Program-made: the position numbers and the translations under genes
The notes under the pieces: model-generated
What the model was told of the DNA's origin: nothing
Database searches by the model: none
The model's input: the letters and a program-made list of their open reading frames with translations, nothing else
Source: SZUA-442 sp035461905
Lineage (GTDB): Bacteria; Actinomycetota; Acidimicrobiia; Spongiisociales; UBA5794
NCBI GenBank assembly: GCA_035461905.1
Contig: DATHUV010000029.1
Span: 1 to 16,846 of the forward strand
Reading direction: 5' to 3'
DNA: 16,846 nt
Shown: positions 1-7,795 of the stretch, piece by piece
How positions within the stretch are numbered: the first letter of the stretch is position 1
Layout: every line of letters begins with the position of its first letter

Positions 1-823
1 TGGCTCGGCGGGGTTCTACACGATCTCGATGACCGTGCGGGACGAGGACGGTGGGGTCTCTGCCGTCAAGCAGGCCTTCGTCGTGATCGAGGGAGCCGCG
101 GTCAACTCGGGACATTCCGTCGGGCTGGTTGACACCACGCAGGGCCAATGGTTCCTCTACGACGAAGCGGGCAACAAGCTCACGGACTACTACTTCGGCA
201 ATCCGGGTGACATCCCCTTCATGGGCGACTGGAACGGCAACGGAATCGAGACGCCGGGCCTTTACCGCCAGTCGGACGGGTTCGTGTACCTGAGGAACAC
301 CAACACGGCGGGGCCCGCCGACATCCGGTTCTTCTTCGGTGATCCCGGTGACGTCCCCATCGCAGGTGACTTCAACGGGGACGGACGCGACACGTTGTCG
401 ATCTACCGACCGTCGAATCAGACGTTCTACATCATCAACGAGTTGGGCCAGGACGAGGGAGGTCTCGGTGCTGCCGAGCTGTCATACGTCTTCGGTGATC
501 CGGGAGACAAGCCGTTCGTCGGTGACTTCAACGGCAACGGTGTAGAGACCGTCGGCTTGCATCGGGAGTCGACCGGGTTCGTCTACTTCCGCAACAGCCA
601 CACACAGGGAAATGCGAATGCGCTCTTCTTCTTCGGTGATCCCGGGGACCGCTTGATCGCAGGGGACTGGAACGACAATGGAGTGTTCAGTCCTGCCCTG
701 TTCCGACCGTCGAACACCACGATGTACTTCCGGTTCAGCAACACCCAGGGGAACGCTGACAACGAGTTCGTTCCAAGTCCTGTCAGCTCATCCTGGGTTC
801 CCGTCTCGGGACGCACGAACTAG
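1..823 (+). CDS. Secreted PKD-domain protein with C-terminal five-blade repeat module (5' truncated)
   Basis: The frame is open to the left edge, with the first whole codon at base 2, so this is the 3' end of a larger gene. The first ~30 residues (GFYTISMTVRDEDGG) match the last strands of a PKD domain, an Ig-like fold common in secreted surface proteins. The rest is the repeat module: an opening strand (QGQWFLYD), four repeats with GDWNGNG, GDFNGDGRD, GDFNGNG and GDWNDNG calcium-type loops, and a closing half strand. The second repeat carries the INELG...GLGAA insertion also seen in the GH26-like, M23 and YkuD proteins. The last repeat is weaker: its loop is DWNDNG and the following residues read FSPALFRPS. 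No catalytic domain is visible, though one may lie upstream. The signal peptide is presumably outside the window. A surface or extracellular role is inferred from the domains and neighbours. Confidence 0.85.
   Translation, partial: GSAGFYTISMTVRDEDGGVSAVKQAFVVIEGAAVNSGHSVGLVDTTQGQWFLYDEAGNKLTDYYFGNPGDIPFMGDWNGNGIETPGLYRQSDGFVYLRNTNTAGPADIRFFFGDPGDVPIAGDFNGDGRDTLSIYRPSNQTFYIINELGQDEGGLGAAELSYVFGDPGDKPFVGDFNGNGVETVGLHRESTGFVYFRNSHTQGNANALFFFGDPGDRLIAGDWNDNGVFSPALFRPSNTTMYFRFSNTQGNADNEFVPSPVSSSWVPVSGRTN
119..820 (+). repeat. Repeat module copy 1 (five-blade propeller-like), in the PKD protein
   Basis: There are four full repeats bounded by a leading W-x-L strand and a trailing partial repeat. 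The core per repeat is (Y/F)FG(D/N)PGD-x-P-x-x-GD(W/F)NG(D/N)G...GLYR. The exact 20-base string TTCTTCTTCGGTGATCCCGG occurs twice here, at 329-348 and 626-645. Confidence 0.8.
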
Positions 824-889
824 TGGCGGATGTGGGTCTAGTCACGGTGCGCGCCGGGATTTGGGTATTCCGTTGTGAGTCGTCACAGG

Positions 890-895
890 TAGCCT
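890..895 (+). promoter_or_regulatory. Possible -10 element (TAGCCT) upstream of the Wzz/BY-kinase gene
   Basis: TAGCCT fits the actinobacterial TAnnnT consensus and lies 30 bases before the TTG start at 926, in the 102-base gap after the PKD gene. No convincing -35 box is seen. The same hexamer precedes the GH26-like gene. Confidence 0.3.
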
Positions 896-925
896 CACGG
901 GGACACCGAAGCGGGGAACCAGTCA

Positions 926-2812
926 TTGCCCTCTAGCGCCCAAAGCACCTTCGAGCCGACCGTCCTCAGCGCGGTATGGCGCTTCCGTTGGTTCGTCGCG
1001 TTCATGACCTTCGCGTTCGCCGCCCTCGGTTGGCTGTACGCGTCCCAGACCGGCCAGTGGAGTGCGGAGGCGACCCTCAATGTCCAGGACCCTCGCACGT
1101 CGAATCTCTTCGACCAGGGTCGAGCGGAATCCCCGGAACGCTACGTGGAGGGCCAGATCGCGATCATCCAGTCCAGGGCGGTTGCCCGGGAAGCGGTTCA
1201 GATCGCCTCAGAACAGGAACCGCCAATCGTCGTGACTGTCGATGACATCGAGGACAACCTCACCGTCAGCGCCTCCGACACGAGTGACATCGTCACACTC
1301 GGGTTCACGGCACCCACGCAGCGTGAGGCCATCGGAGTCGTGAACGCGGTGGCCGTGGCATATCAGGACATCGGGAGGCAGACCGCCAACCAGAACTCCG
1401 CGACCACCGTGCAGGAACTCGATCTCTCGATCAACGACCTTCGACAGGAGTTGCTGGACCTCGAGCAGGATCTCGCGGCGCGTCAACGAGCTCTCCTCGA
1501 TCAGTTGGCGACAGATCCCGTGCGGCAGGCGAAGCAGGAGCAGCTCGACCTCCTCACGGAGGAACTGCTCGGCCTCGACGCTCCGGCAGCGGGCGCTGCC
1601 GACGGAGCCGTGACTCGGTTCAGCACACAGCTTCAGATACTCAGCCTCCAGGTGACTCGCCTGTCGACAGAGCTCGATACCCAGCGCAACAACGCGATCG
1701 CACTCGAACGAGAGGACCCCGAGCGGCTGGCGATCGTCGCGCTACAGGCCGAGGGCCAGCGCAGGCTGAGTGAACTGCAGAGCCGCAGGGATCAGCTTGC
1801 CGTCGATGCCGATCTCGTGTCATCCGGTGTTGTCTTCTTCTCGCCTGCCGAGGTCGCAGAGCCGGCGGGAGCAGGTCTCTTCGTGGTCCTTGGTGCGATG
1901 GTCGGCATGGTGATCGGATCGATCGTGGCAGTCTTCCTCGCCGGTCGGCGGAGGGCCTTCACCACGAGGACCGAACCCGAACTCGTCCTGGGTGCTCGAC
2001 TCCTCTCGGACATCCCCAACTTCAAGGAAGAGAGGGTGCGCTCCATCCTGCCGGTCGTCGATGCGCCGGCGAGTGCCTCTGCCGAGGCGTTCCGATTCGT
2101 GTCGGCGTCGATATCCCTCCAGCAGATGTGGCCATCGCGTGACGACGGAAGCCCGAACTACGTCTCTGTCGTCGCGGTGTCATCCGGTCTCGCAGAGGGC
2201 AAGACGGTCGTGACAGCGAACACGGCGTTCGCAGCTGCCCGCGAAGGCCGGAAGGTCCTCGTGATGGACGCCGACTTCGGGAACCAGCAGATGACGTCGA
2301 TTCTGTTGGGTGACGTCAATCCGCCCTTGGGCATGACCGACGTCGTGACCGGTGCCACCTCGCTCGCCAATGGGGTAGTTGAGATTCCACACGAGGGGTC
2401 AGGGCTGATCCACCTGCTCGCCCGCGGTCGCGCCCCGGTGACGGCGCCGGACTTCTTCGCTTCCGCTCCCACCAAGGCTCTGTTCGATGCCCTCAAGAAG
2501 CAGTACGACCTCATCCTCATCGATGCGCCCCCACTGCTGCGTGTGGCCTACGCCACGACGCTCGCCCGCCTCGCCGATCGCGTGATGATCGTGGTCGCCC
2601 ACGGAAGCGACATCCACATCGCCGAGGAGCTGCGCGACCAGGTGGAGCTCGTCGGAACGCCGTCGATCGGCTATGTCTACAACCTCGCACCGCTGCGGGC
2701 CGAGATGACCCTGTCCGCCGGGTCGATGGCCGACACCCTCGGCGAGTATCCAGCGACCGTCCTCAGCGTCGACCTCCAGGAGACGACGCCAACCGTACGC
2801 GAGAAGCGGTAG
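926..2812 (+). CDS. Wzz-type chain-length determinant fused to BY-kinase-like ATPase domain
   Basis: This is a 628-residue membrane protein expected to control the length and export of a surface polysaccharide. TM1 is at about residues 22-40. An extracytoplasmic region follows, with predicted coiled coil at about 160-295, and TM2 at about 316-339 before basic RRR. The cytoplasmic domain has Walker A SSGLAEGKT (419-427), Walker A' VLVMDAD (444-450) and Walker B LILIDAPP (529-536), which is the order in bacterial tyrosine (BY) kinases such as CpsD/Wzc. The single-chain fusion is the Wzc-like layout also found in actinobacteria. The C-terminal tail lacks the Tyr-rich cluster typical of autophosphorylating BY-kinases, with only isolated tyrosines at 583, 585 and 608. 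Translation appears to start at TTG 926, behind GGGGA at 913-917; the next in-frame ATG (1004) lies inside TM1. A chain-length or assembly role is confident; kinase activity is uncertain. Confidence 0.9.
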   Translation: MPSSAQSTFEPTVLSAVWRFRWFVAFMTFAFAALGWLYASQTGQWSAEATLNVQDPRTSNLFDQGRAESPERYVEGQIAIIQSRAVAREAVQIASEQEPPIVVTVDDIEDNLTVSASDTSDIVTLGFTAPTQREAIGVVNAVAVAYQDIGRQTANQNSATTVQELDLSINDLRQELLDLEQDLAARQRALLDQLATDPVRQAKQEQLDLLTEELLGLDAPAAGAADGAVTRFSTQLQILSLQVTRLSTELDTQRNNAIALEREDPERLAIVALQAEGQRRLSELQSRRDQLAVDADLVSSGVVFFSPAEVAEPAGAGLFVVLGAMVGMVIGSIVAVFLAGRRRAFTTRTEPELVLGARLLSDIPNFKEERVRSILPVVDAPASASAEAFRFVSASISLQQMWPSRDDGSPNYVSVVAVSSGLAEGKTVVTANTAFAAAREGRKVLVMDADFGNQQMTSILLGDVNPPLGMTDVVTGATSLANGVVEIPHEGSGLIHLLARGRAPVTAPDFFASAPTKALFDALKKQYDLILIDAPPLLRVAYATTLARLADRVMIVVAHGSDIHIAEELRDQVELVGTPSIGYVYNLAPLRAEMTLSAGSMADTLGEYPATVLSVDLQETTPTVREKR

Positions 2813-2826
2813 GGCCCCCCAGGCCC
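2812..2826 (+). terminator. Weak hairpin just after the BY-kinase stop codon
   Basis: GGGCC and GGCCC can form a 5-bp stem around a 5-base loop, directly overlapping the TAG stop. There is no T-run, so it would be at most a weak or factor-assisted terminator. Confidence 0.2.
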
Positions 2827-2884
2827 AAGCCACCCTCTCGCCCAAAGCAGGGCCATCCGGTGGATCGTTTCGGCGCAACCCGCT

Positions 2885-2890
2885 TAGGCT
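2885..2890 (+). promoter_or_regulatory. Possible -10 element (TAGGCT) before the Thr-rich membrane protein gene
   Basis: TAGGCT matches TAnnnT and lies 27 bases upstream of GTG 2918, with GAGAGG (2910-2915) as a plausible ribosome-binding site in between. No clear -35 box. Confidence 0.3.
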
Positions 2891-2917
2891 ACAGGCCAAC
2901 GCGACTCTCGAGAGGCA

Positions 2918-3802
2918 GTGGTGAGGTCAGTCCAGCGCGCTGAGGACAAGGAGCACAATGGGGACAGATCGCGTGTCGCTGTTGTATGGCTGGTTGCTCT
3001 CGCCACCCTCCTCTTTGCCCTCCTCGCTCCACCTGCTCAAGCCACCATCCAGGCGCCGGGTAGCCGATCTGTCGCGGCCGGAAGCTCCGTTGCGGTGACC
3101 GTGACCACGGATCAAGCCGGAGTGGCGGTCTCGGGTGGTACTCAACTTGTCTTCGCTTCACCGACGAGTGGCGCGGGCACGTCCGTGACATTCACCTTCA
3201 CGGCCCGTCCGGAAGCCGCGCCCGGCCCATACTCGTTCACGTTCACAGATGGGCAAGACTCTTCGTCATTCACGCTCACCGTAACGGCTCCTCCGCCGAC
3301 CACCACGACCACTGCACCGCCGCCGACCACCACGACCACCGAACCTCCGACGACCACCACCACGGAGCCGCCCACGACGACGACCACCACCGTGCCGCCC
3401 ACGACGACGACCACCACCGTGCCACCTACGACGACTACCACGCTCGTCCCGGCGATCGTCGATGCCGGCGGCGACACCGGTGATAGCGGGGGACCGCCGA
3501 TCGGTCTGATCGCCGGTGGTGCGGGTCTACTCGTGCTGCTGGCCGGGGCCTTTGCGTTCGTGCGGAGCAGGCGGCCCATCGGTGCGAGCACACCGGGGAT
3601 CGTGCTCGCCTTCGATCACAACCGGGAGAAGCGGAGGGTGTCGACCCAGAGCAGGCGATCCAGGGGCACCCCGATCTCCGTCTGGTGGCGCACCTCGGGT
3701 CCCGTGGCCACGTACCACGACTGGCGCTCGAGCCGCGGGGCGGAGAAGACGATCCGCCGGCAGATCGAGGAGCGGAAGCGGCTGAGGGAGCATCGCGACT
3801 AG
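2918..3802 (+). CDS. Single-pass membrane protein with Thr/Pro-rich stalk and basic cytoplasmic tail
   Basis: This 294-residue protein is not a family I can name. The visible parts in order are: a hydrophobic signal or anchor at 20-37 ending PPAQA; a small beta-rich extracellular domain at about 43-123 (alternating V/T/F strands, Ig-like in look); a low-complexity stalk at 124-177 built from PPTTTTT units; a TM helix at about 195-215; and a very basic cytoplasmic tail at 217-294 ending in KTIRRQIEERKRLREHRD. The start is GTG 2918 or the adjacent GTG 2921, both behind GAGAGG. The stalk is the kind of sequence that actinobacteria O-mannosylate, which would fit the sugar genes nearby, but this is inference. 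It sits between the chain-length protein and gmd on the same strand, suggesting a role in surface display or polysaccharide assembly. Confidence 0.8.
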   Translation: MVRSVQRAEDKEHNGDRSRVAVVWLVALATLLFALLAPPAQATIQAPGSRSVAAGSSVAVTVTTDQAGVAVSGGTQLVFASPTSGAGTSVTFTFTARPEAAPGPYSFTFTDGQDSSSFTLTVTAPPPTTTTTAPPPTTTTTEPPTTTTTEPPTTTTTTVPPTTTTTTVPPTTTTTLVPAIVDAGGDTGDSGGPPIGLIAGGAGLLVLLAGAFAFVRSRRPIGASTPGIVLAFDHNREKRRVSTQSRRSRGTPISVWWRTSGPVATYHDWRSSRGAEKTIRRQIEERKRLREHRD

Positions 3803-3842
3803 CGAGCTGCCAACGACGCACCGGAAACGGAGCACGCCTGAA

Positions 3843-3860
3843 CCGCGGCTATCCTCGCGG
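3843..3860 (+). promoter_or_regulatory. Inverted repeat over the possible gmd promoter
   Basis: CCGCG and CGCGG flank GCTATCCT. A wider version pairs AACCGC with GCGGTT (3841-3865). The TATCCT hexamer at 3850-3855 fits a -10 box and lies inside the loop. This could be an operator or a chance GC-rich palindrome. Confidence 0.3.
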
Positions 3861-3871
3861 CGGTTCGACCA

Positions 3872-3877
3872 GGGGAG
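3872..3877 (+). promoter_or_regulatory. Ribosome-binding site (GGGGAG) that sets the GTG start of gmd
   Basis: GGGGAG lies 4 bases before GTG 3882. The ATG at 3880 is followed directly by TGA, so it cannot be the start and the overlapping GTG must be used. Confidence 0.7.
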
Positions 3878-3881
3878 ACAT

Positions 3882-4928
3882 GTGAAGAACGCCCTCATAA
3901 CCGGTATCACGGGACAGGACGGCTCCTATCTCGCAGAATTGCTGCTGTCCAAGGGGTACACGGTCCACGGCGTGATCCGGAGGGCGTCGTCGTTCAATAC
4001 GGACCGCATCGACCATCTCTATCAGGATCCGCACGACACCGACCAACGGCTCATCCTGCACTACGGGGACCTCACGGACGGATCCCAACTGGCACGCCTG
4101 ATACGGACAATCGAACCCGATGAGATCTACAACCTCGCCGCCCAGTCACACGTCGCAGTGTCCTTCCAGCAGCCGGAGTACACAGGGAACGTTGACGGTC
4201 TCGGCGTCATTCGCCTGCTCGAGGCGGTCAGGGAGTCCGGCATCGACACCAAGCTGTACCAGGCAGGCACCTCCGAGATGTTCGGGGACGCTCCACCGCC
4301 CCAGTCGGAGGCTTCACCGTTCCAACCGCGGTCGCCGTATGCCGCAGCGAAGCTCTACGCGTACTGGGTGGTCCGCAACTACCGCGAGGCGTACGACATG
4401 CACGCTGTCACCGGGATCCTGTTCAACCACGAGTCGCCCCGCCGTGGCGAGACGTTCGTGACCCGCAAGATCACGAGGGCGCTCGCTCGCATCGTGTCGG
4501 GTGAGCAGGACAAGCTCTACCTCGGAAACCTCGATGCGAAGCGTGACTGGGGCCACGCTGCGGATTACGTGAGGGCCATGTGGATGATGGTGCAGGCGGA
4601 CACCCCCCGGGACTATGTGATCGGAACCGGGGAGTCCTACTCGATCCGTGAGTTCCTGGATGCGTCCTTCGGGGTCGTCGGCCTCGACTGGGAGCCGTTC
4701 GTCGAGATCGACCCTGCGTACTTTCGACCGACCGAGGTTGAGTTCCTCCAGGCCGATCCGTCTCTCGCACGTGACGAGCTCGGTTGGAAGGCCGAGATCT
4801 CCTTCGATCAGCTTGTCACAGAGATGGTCGAGTCCGACCTCGCGGAGGTGGGCATCGACCTCGCCGCGGCGCGTGATCTCGCCAAGGGTCGGACGGGCGG
4901 CGATCCCGACTCCGCGATGCTGACATGA
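3882..4928 (+). CDS. gmd: GDP-mannose 4,6-dehydratase
   Basis: This cytoplasmic SDR-family enzyme converts GDP-D-mannose to GDP-4-keto-6-deoxy-D-mannose, the branch point to GDP-fucose, GDP-rhamnose and related sugars. The 348-residue protein is close to the family norm. It has the nucleotide-binding TGITGQDG (7-14), the family-typical GVIRRASSFNTDRIDHLY (30-47), the catalytic TSE triad region (T130, S131, E132), the YxxxK pair (Y153, K157) and GNLDAKRDWGHAADYV (215-230) near the substrate pocket. It starts at GTG 3882 behind a good ribosome-binding site. No reductase or epimerase needed to finish a deoxyhexose lies in this window, so the final sugar cannot be named. It is on the same strand as the Wzz-type gene, which supports a role in supplying an activated 6-deoxyhexose for the surface polymer. 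Confidence 0.96.
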   Translation: MKNALITGITGQDGSYLAELLLSKGYTVHGVIRRASSFNTDRIDHLYQDPHDTDQRLILHYGDLTDGSQLARLIRTIEPDEIYNLAAQSHVAVSFQQPEYTGNVDGLGVIRLLEAVRESGIDTKLYQAGTSEMFGDAPPPQSEASPFQPRSPYAAAKLYAYWVVRNYREAYDMHAVTGILFNHESPRRGETFVTRKITRALARIVSGEQDKLYLGNLDAKRDWGHAADYVRAMWMMVQADTPRDYVIGTGESYSIREFLDASFGVVGLDWEPFVEIDPAYFRPTEVEFLQADPSLARDELGWKAEISFDQLVTEMVESDLAEVGIDLAAARDLAKGRTGGDPDSAMLT

Positions 4929-4950
4929 CGGTGCCCCGATCGTTCCGCCG

Positions 4951-6714
4951 GTGAGCGTCGTCGGGCCCGATACGCGGGACGCGGCGGACGGGTCGGCCAT
5001 CCATGTCCTCATAGTCGAGGGAACTCCACCAGACGGGAACCTTGTCCTGGTCGAGCGAGCCCTTGCCGAGCGCTGGAGTGTCGTCCGGCATGAGGTCTCG
5101 CTCGAAGCCGTCGCTCAGAACCTCACCGGTGACGCTCGTCGTATCTTCGACCTCTTCCAGCACACGCCGGAACCTCTGATCCATTCATGGCTGTTCGCCC
5201 AGGCGGTCCGCTCCGTCGTTCCTGATGGCGGGATCGTCCTCGTCTCCGACTCGGGCGGCTTCGGTGGCATCATCAGCGTCACGGAGTCGACCCGGCCCCC
5301 GGAGGTTCGGCGTCGGGTCTGGACGGCCTCCGGTTCGAGCCTCTATCTCGAGGCGATGCTCGTCGCCCGCACGATCGACCACGTCGAGCTCCCTGACGCA
5401 TCGATCATCGACTGGGAGATCGCCCAATACAGGCACTCGGCAGAAGTGCTGGCGACTGGTTCGGTTGCAGTGGAGATGATCTCCCGTCTCGGTGTCGAGG
5501 CAGCGATCGCGCCCATGTCGACCGACCCACGGGTAGCGGATCCGCCCTCGGCCGTGCGGTCCGTGTGGGTTCCGGGTCCGGTCTCGAGGCGCAACAGGAC
5601 GGGCGATGTCCTGCGTGGTGCCGCCTCGGTACCGGGACTGTCGGTGACGGTCGGTGCGACGGACGAGATCGACGATGTCTGGGAGGGGACAACCTGGGAT
5701 GCGCTTGCAGGTGTCAGGGGGATCCTCGGACAACGGCTTCGAAGGAGCGACCGACCGGCAACCCAACCCGATGCCATAGTCATCGGCGACCCACTCGCTG
5801 CGCCGGACAACGACACGGTCGCCCTCGTCGAGTCCGGCATCGCTGTCCTCGCCTCTCGCGGGAGCGTGGCCGAGGCGCTCTGGGGCGGGGTGTCGACGTG
5901 GGAGACATCGGACGATCTCGCACACCTCCTCGAGGGCGCTGCCCAAGTCGAGCGATCACTCGAACGCTGGGATGGACCTTCATTCCTCACGGCGTCCGTT
6001 GAATCGCGCGCACGATCGGTGTCGGTGGGTGTCCCCCTCTTCGGGGCATCCCCGTTCCTCGATGATTGCATCGAGTCGATCCTCGCCCAGACGGTGAAGC
6101 CCCATGAGGTGATCCTTCTCGACGACGGCAGCGGATCACTCGAGGTGGATGCGGCCCTCTCCCGATGGGAGGAACGCGGCGCCGGCGTCATCCGAGTCCT
6201 GCGGCAGCCGAACAGGGGGGTGTGCGTCGCCCGGAATCGGATGATCGCCGAGATGACAGGGGACGCATTCGTCCTCGTCGACCAGGACGACGAACTCCAT
6301 CCCAGCTTCATCGAGGCGACGTCGCGGGCACTCCGCCACAACGAGGGCCTCACGGCCGTGGCGGTCTGGACCGAGTTCTTCGGCGAGTACTCGGCGATCG
6401 AGGCGAAGCCGCCGTTCGACCGACGGGTCGCCCACCGCGAGAACCCGATCGTGTCCACGGCCGGGCTCGTCGACATGCGCGTGAGCGACCTCGGTGTCGC
6501 GTTCGTCCCCGACCTCGCATTCCTCTACTGCGAGGACTGGAACTTCTGGTCCCAGATCATTGCCGCCGGAGGCACGATGGGCCTCGTGCCCGAGCCGCTC
6601 GTTCGTCACAGGGTCCACCGCTCCTCGGGTGGGTTCCAGCGCACAGAGCTCGCCCACCGCATCGGCAAGGCGAGAGCCCTCGAGCCCTTCCGGGGCAGTT
6701 CCTCAGCCGGCTGA
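4951..6714 (+). CDS. Two-domain glycosyltransferase (GT-B-like N-terminus, GT2 C-terminus)
   Basis: This is a 587-residue soluble protein. The C-terminal part (about 355-580) is a clear GT2/GT-A domain: VSVGVPLFGASPFLDDCIES at 357-376, LLDDGSG (389-395), the N421-R-G-V-C-V-A-R-N-R stretch, VDQDDELHP with the DxD-type metal site (443-451), and YCEDW (526-530) in the catalytic-base position. The N-terminal part (about 17-345) looks like a GT-B glycosyltransferase with two Rossmann-like halves; SAEVLATGS (163-171) and the ALVESGIAVLASRGSVAEAL region (291-310) resemble GT4-type donor-binding segments. The expected order is two sugar transfers to one acceptor. The start is GTG 4951, the only start codon after the in-frame TGA at 4921-4923; it lies 22 bases after gmd with no good ribosome-binding site, so translational coupling is possible. 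Donor and acceptor cannot be named. Confidence 0.85.
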   Translation: MSVVGPDTRDAADGSAIHVLIVEGTPPDGNLVLVERALAERWSVVRHEVSLEAVAQNLTGDARRIFDLFQHTPEPLIHSWLFAQAVRSVVPDGGIVLVSDSGGFGGIISVTESTRPPEVRRRVWTASGSSLYLEAMLVARTIDHVELPDASIIDWEIAQYRHSAEVLATGSVAVEMISRLGVEAAIAPMSTDPRVADPPSAVRSVWVPGPVSRRNRTGDVLRGAASVPGLSVTVGATDEIDDVWEGTTWDALAGVRGILGQRLRRSDRPATQPDAIVIGDPLAAPDNDTVALVESGIAVLASRGSVAEALWGGVSTWETSDDLAHLLEGAAQVERSLERWDGPSFLTASVESRARSVSVGVPLFGASPFLDDCIESILAQTVKPHEVILLDDGSGSLEVDAALSRWEERGAGVIRVLRQPNRGVCVARNRMIAEMTGDAFVLVDQDDELHPSFIEATSRALRHNEGLTAVAVWTEFFGEYSAIEAKPPFDRRVAHRENPIVSTAGLVDMRVSDLGVAFVPDLAFLYCEDWNFWSQIIAAGGTMGLVPEPLVRHRVHRSSGGFQRTELAHRIGKARALEPFRGSSSAG

Positions 6715-6732
6715 AGACTTGTTGGCGAACAC

Positions 6733-7722
6733 TCAGGTGCGTGATGCGGGTTCGGGCATCCCGAGCGTGAGAACCTTCGGGCGGCCTGAGATCACCCCGA
6801 TCCACAGACCCGCCCCGTATGCAACATGCATCGTCGCCGCTGCTGCCGCCGTCCGAAGGCGACGTGCGGGCGACCGGACAGCCACGACACCGAGTGCGAG
6901 CCCCCACGTGCCCAGGAGGACGACAAGCGGCCAGGGTGTGGCCCAGACGGCCACGATGGCGCCCATCGCCAGGAGCAGGACGAGCGCAGCGGGCGCAGCT
7001 GGACGCAGCGACGGCAACCTCCCGTTGATCCATAGAAGCTCCGCCTTGCCGCGCCCGTAGCGCACGTATTGGCGCCACAGGCCCCTCCACGTCGATCTTG
7101 GGTGGTACCACGACCGGATCGCAGGATCGACCCTCACGATCCCGCCACGGGCACGCCAACGGCGATAGAAGTCGGTGTCCTCCACCGTACCGCTCGGGAA
7201 CGTCCGGAAGCCTCCGACGTCCAGGAATGCTGCTCGACCGAACGTGCCGAGATAAACGGTGTCCACGTCCTCCGCCAAGGTTGCATGGTGGAAACGTGCG
7301 GGGCCGATCGCCATCGGATCGTCCATCGCGTATGCCGTTGCTTCCGACCACGGCGTATCGCCCCGCGCCCTCATGGGACCACCGACTGCGAGAGCCTCGG
7401 ACCACGCGGCAACGGAAGCGTCGAGATAGTCGGGCGCGTACGTCGTGTGTCCATCGAGGCGTACGAGGAGGTCCGTGTCCGCCATGGACGCCGCCAGATT
7501 CAGTCCTGCCGACTGCACGCGGTGCGGATTGTCGATAAGCCGGACCCGAGGGTCGTCGTGGGCACGATGCGCAACCCGCTCCCTCGTGCCGTCGGTCGAC
7601 CCGCCGTCTGCGACGAGAACCGTGGTCACGTGGCGAGATGCAAGCGCCGTGTCGATGACGTGGTCGATGTTGGCCACCTCGTCGAGCGCTGCGACGATCA
7701 CTGTGGCGGTGGGCGAGGGCAT
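6733..7722 (-). CDS. ExoA-like membrane-associated family 2 glycosyltransferase
   Basis: This is a 329-residue GT2 with a C-terminal membrane part. Motifs: VIVAALDEVANI (8-19), VADGGSTDGT (37-46), NPHRVQSAGLN (65-75), VRLDGHTTYAPDYL with the metal-binding Asp (87-100), VEDTDFYRRWRARGG (180-194) and RQYVRYGRGKAELLW (217-231). These match the ExoA group, which adds glucosyl residues to lipid-linked exopolysaccharide repeats. Three hydrophobic segments follow at about 243-262, 264-284 and 292-312. I chose ATG at 7722 rather than the longer frame start at 7797: the extra 25 residues are not GT-like, and a TATCCT hexamer sits 8 bases upstream of 7722. It converges on the preceding glycosyltransferase gene with only 18 bases between the stops and is divergent from the GH26-like gene. 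Confidence 0.9.
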   Translation of the reverse strand: MPSPTATVIVAALDEVANIDHVIDTALASRHVTTVLVADGGSTDGTRERVAHRAHDDPRVRLIDNPHRVQSAGLNLAASMADTDLLVRLDGHTTYAPDYLDASVAAWSEALAVGGPMRARGDTPWSEATAYAMDDPMAIGPARFHHATLAEDVDTVYLGTFGRAAFLDVGGFRTFPSGTVEDTDFYRRWRARGGIVRVDPAIRSWYHPRSTWRGLWRQYVRYGRGKAELLWINGRLPSLRPAAPAALVLLLAMGAIVAVWATPWPLVVLLGTWGLALGVVAVRSPARRLRTAAAAATMHVAYGAGLWIGVISGRPKVLTLGMPEPASRT

Positions 7723-7730
7723 GGCAGCCG

Positions 7731-7736
7731 AGGATA
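7731..7736 (-). promoter_or_regulatory. Possible -10 element (TATCCT) for the ExoA-like gene, leaderless spacing
   Basis: On the minus strand TATCCT is followed by 8 bases and then the ATG at 7722, the spacing expected if transcription starts at the start codon. No clear -35 box is seen in the 73-base divergent gap. Confidence 0.35.
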
Positions 7737-7764
7737 CCGAACTGGTGGTAGCCCCTCGCTCAAG

Positions 7765-7770
7765 TAGCCT
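7765..7770 (+). promoter_or_regulatory. Possible -10 element (TAGCCT) for the GH26-like gene
   Basis: TAGCCT lies 25 bases before ATG 7796 in the divergent gap, and it is the same hexamer as at 890-895. There is no strong ribosome-binding site before ATG 7796. Confidence 0.3.
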
Positions 7771-7795
7771 CCCCGATCTGCCGATTCTTACCCAC

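Noticed and set aside
3295..3445. Possible minisatellite or CRISPR-like array
   Set aside because: The periodic CCGCCGACCACCACGACC-type units are in frame and encode the PPTTTTT stalk; there are no unique spacers.
3142..3591. Minus-strand frame with repeated VVVVVGG segments
   Set aside because: It is the complement of the ACC/ACG codon array of the Thr-rich stalk, not a gene.
5343..6476. 377-codon minus-strand open frame
   Set aside because: It lies wholly antisense to the two-domain glycosyltransferase, has low-complexity Ser/Arg/Thr composition and no domain; a high-GC shadow frame.
7445..7795. Upstream extension of the GH26-like frame
   Set aside because: It overlaps the ExoA-like gene on the other strand and would bury the signal peptide; ATG 7796 is better.
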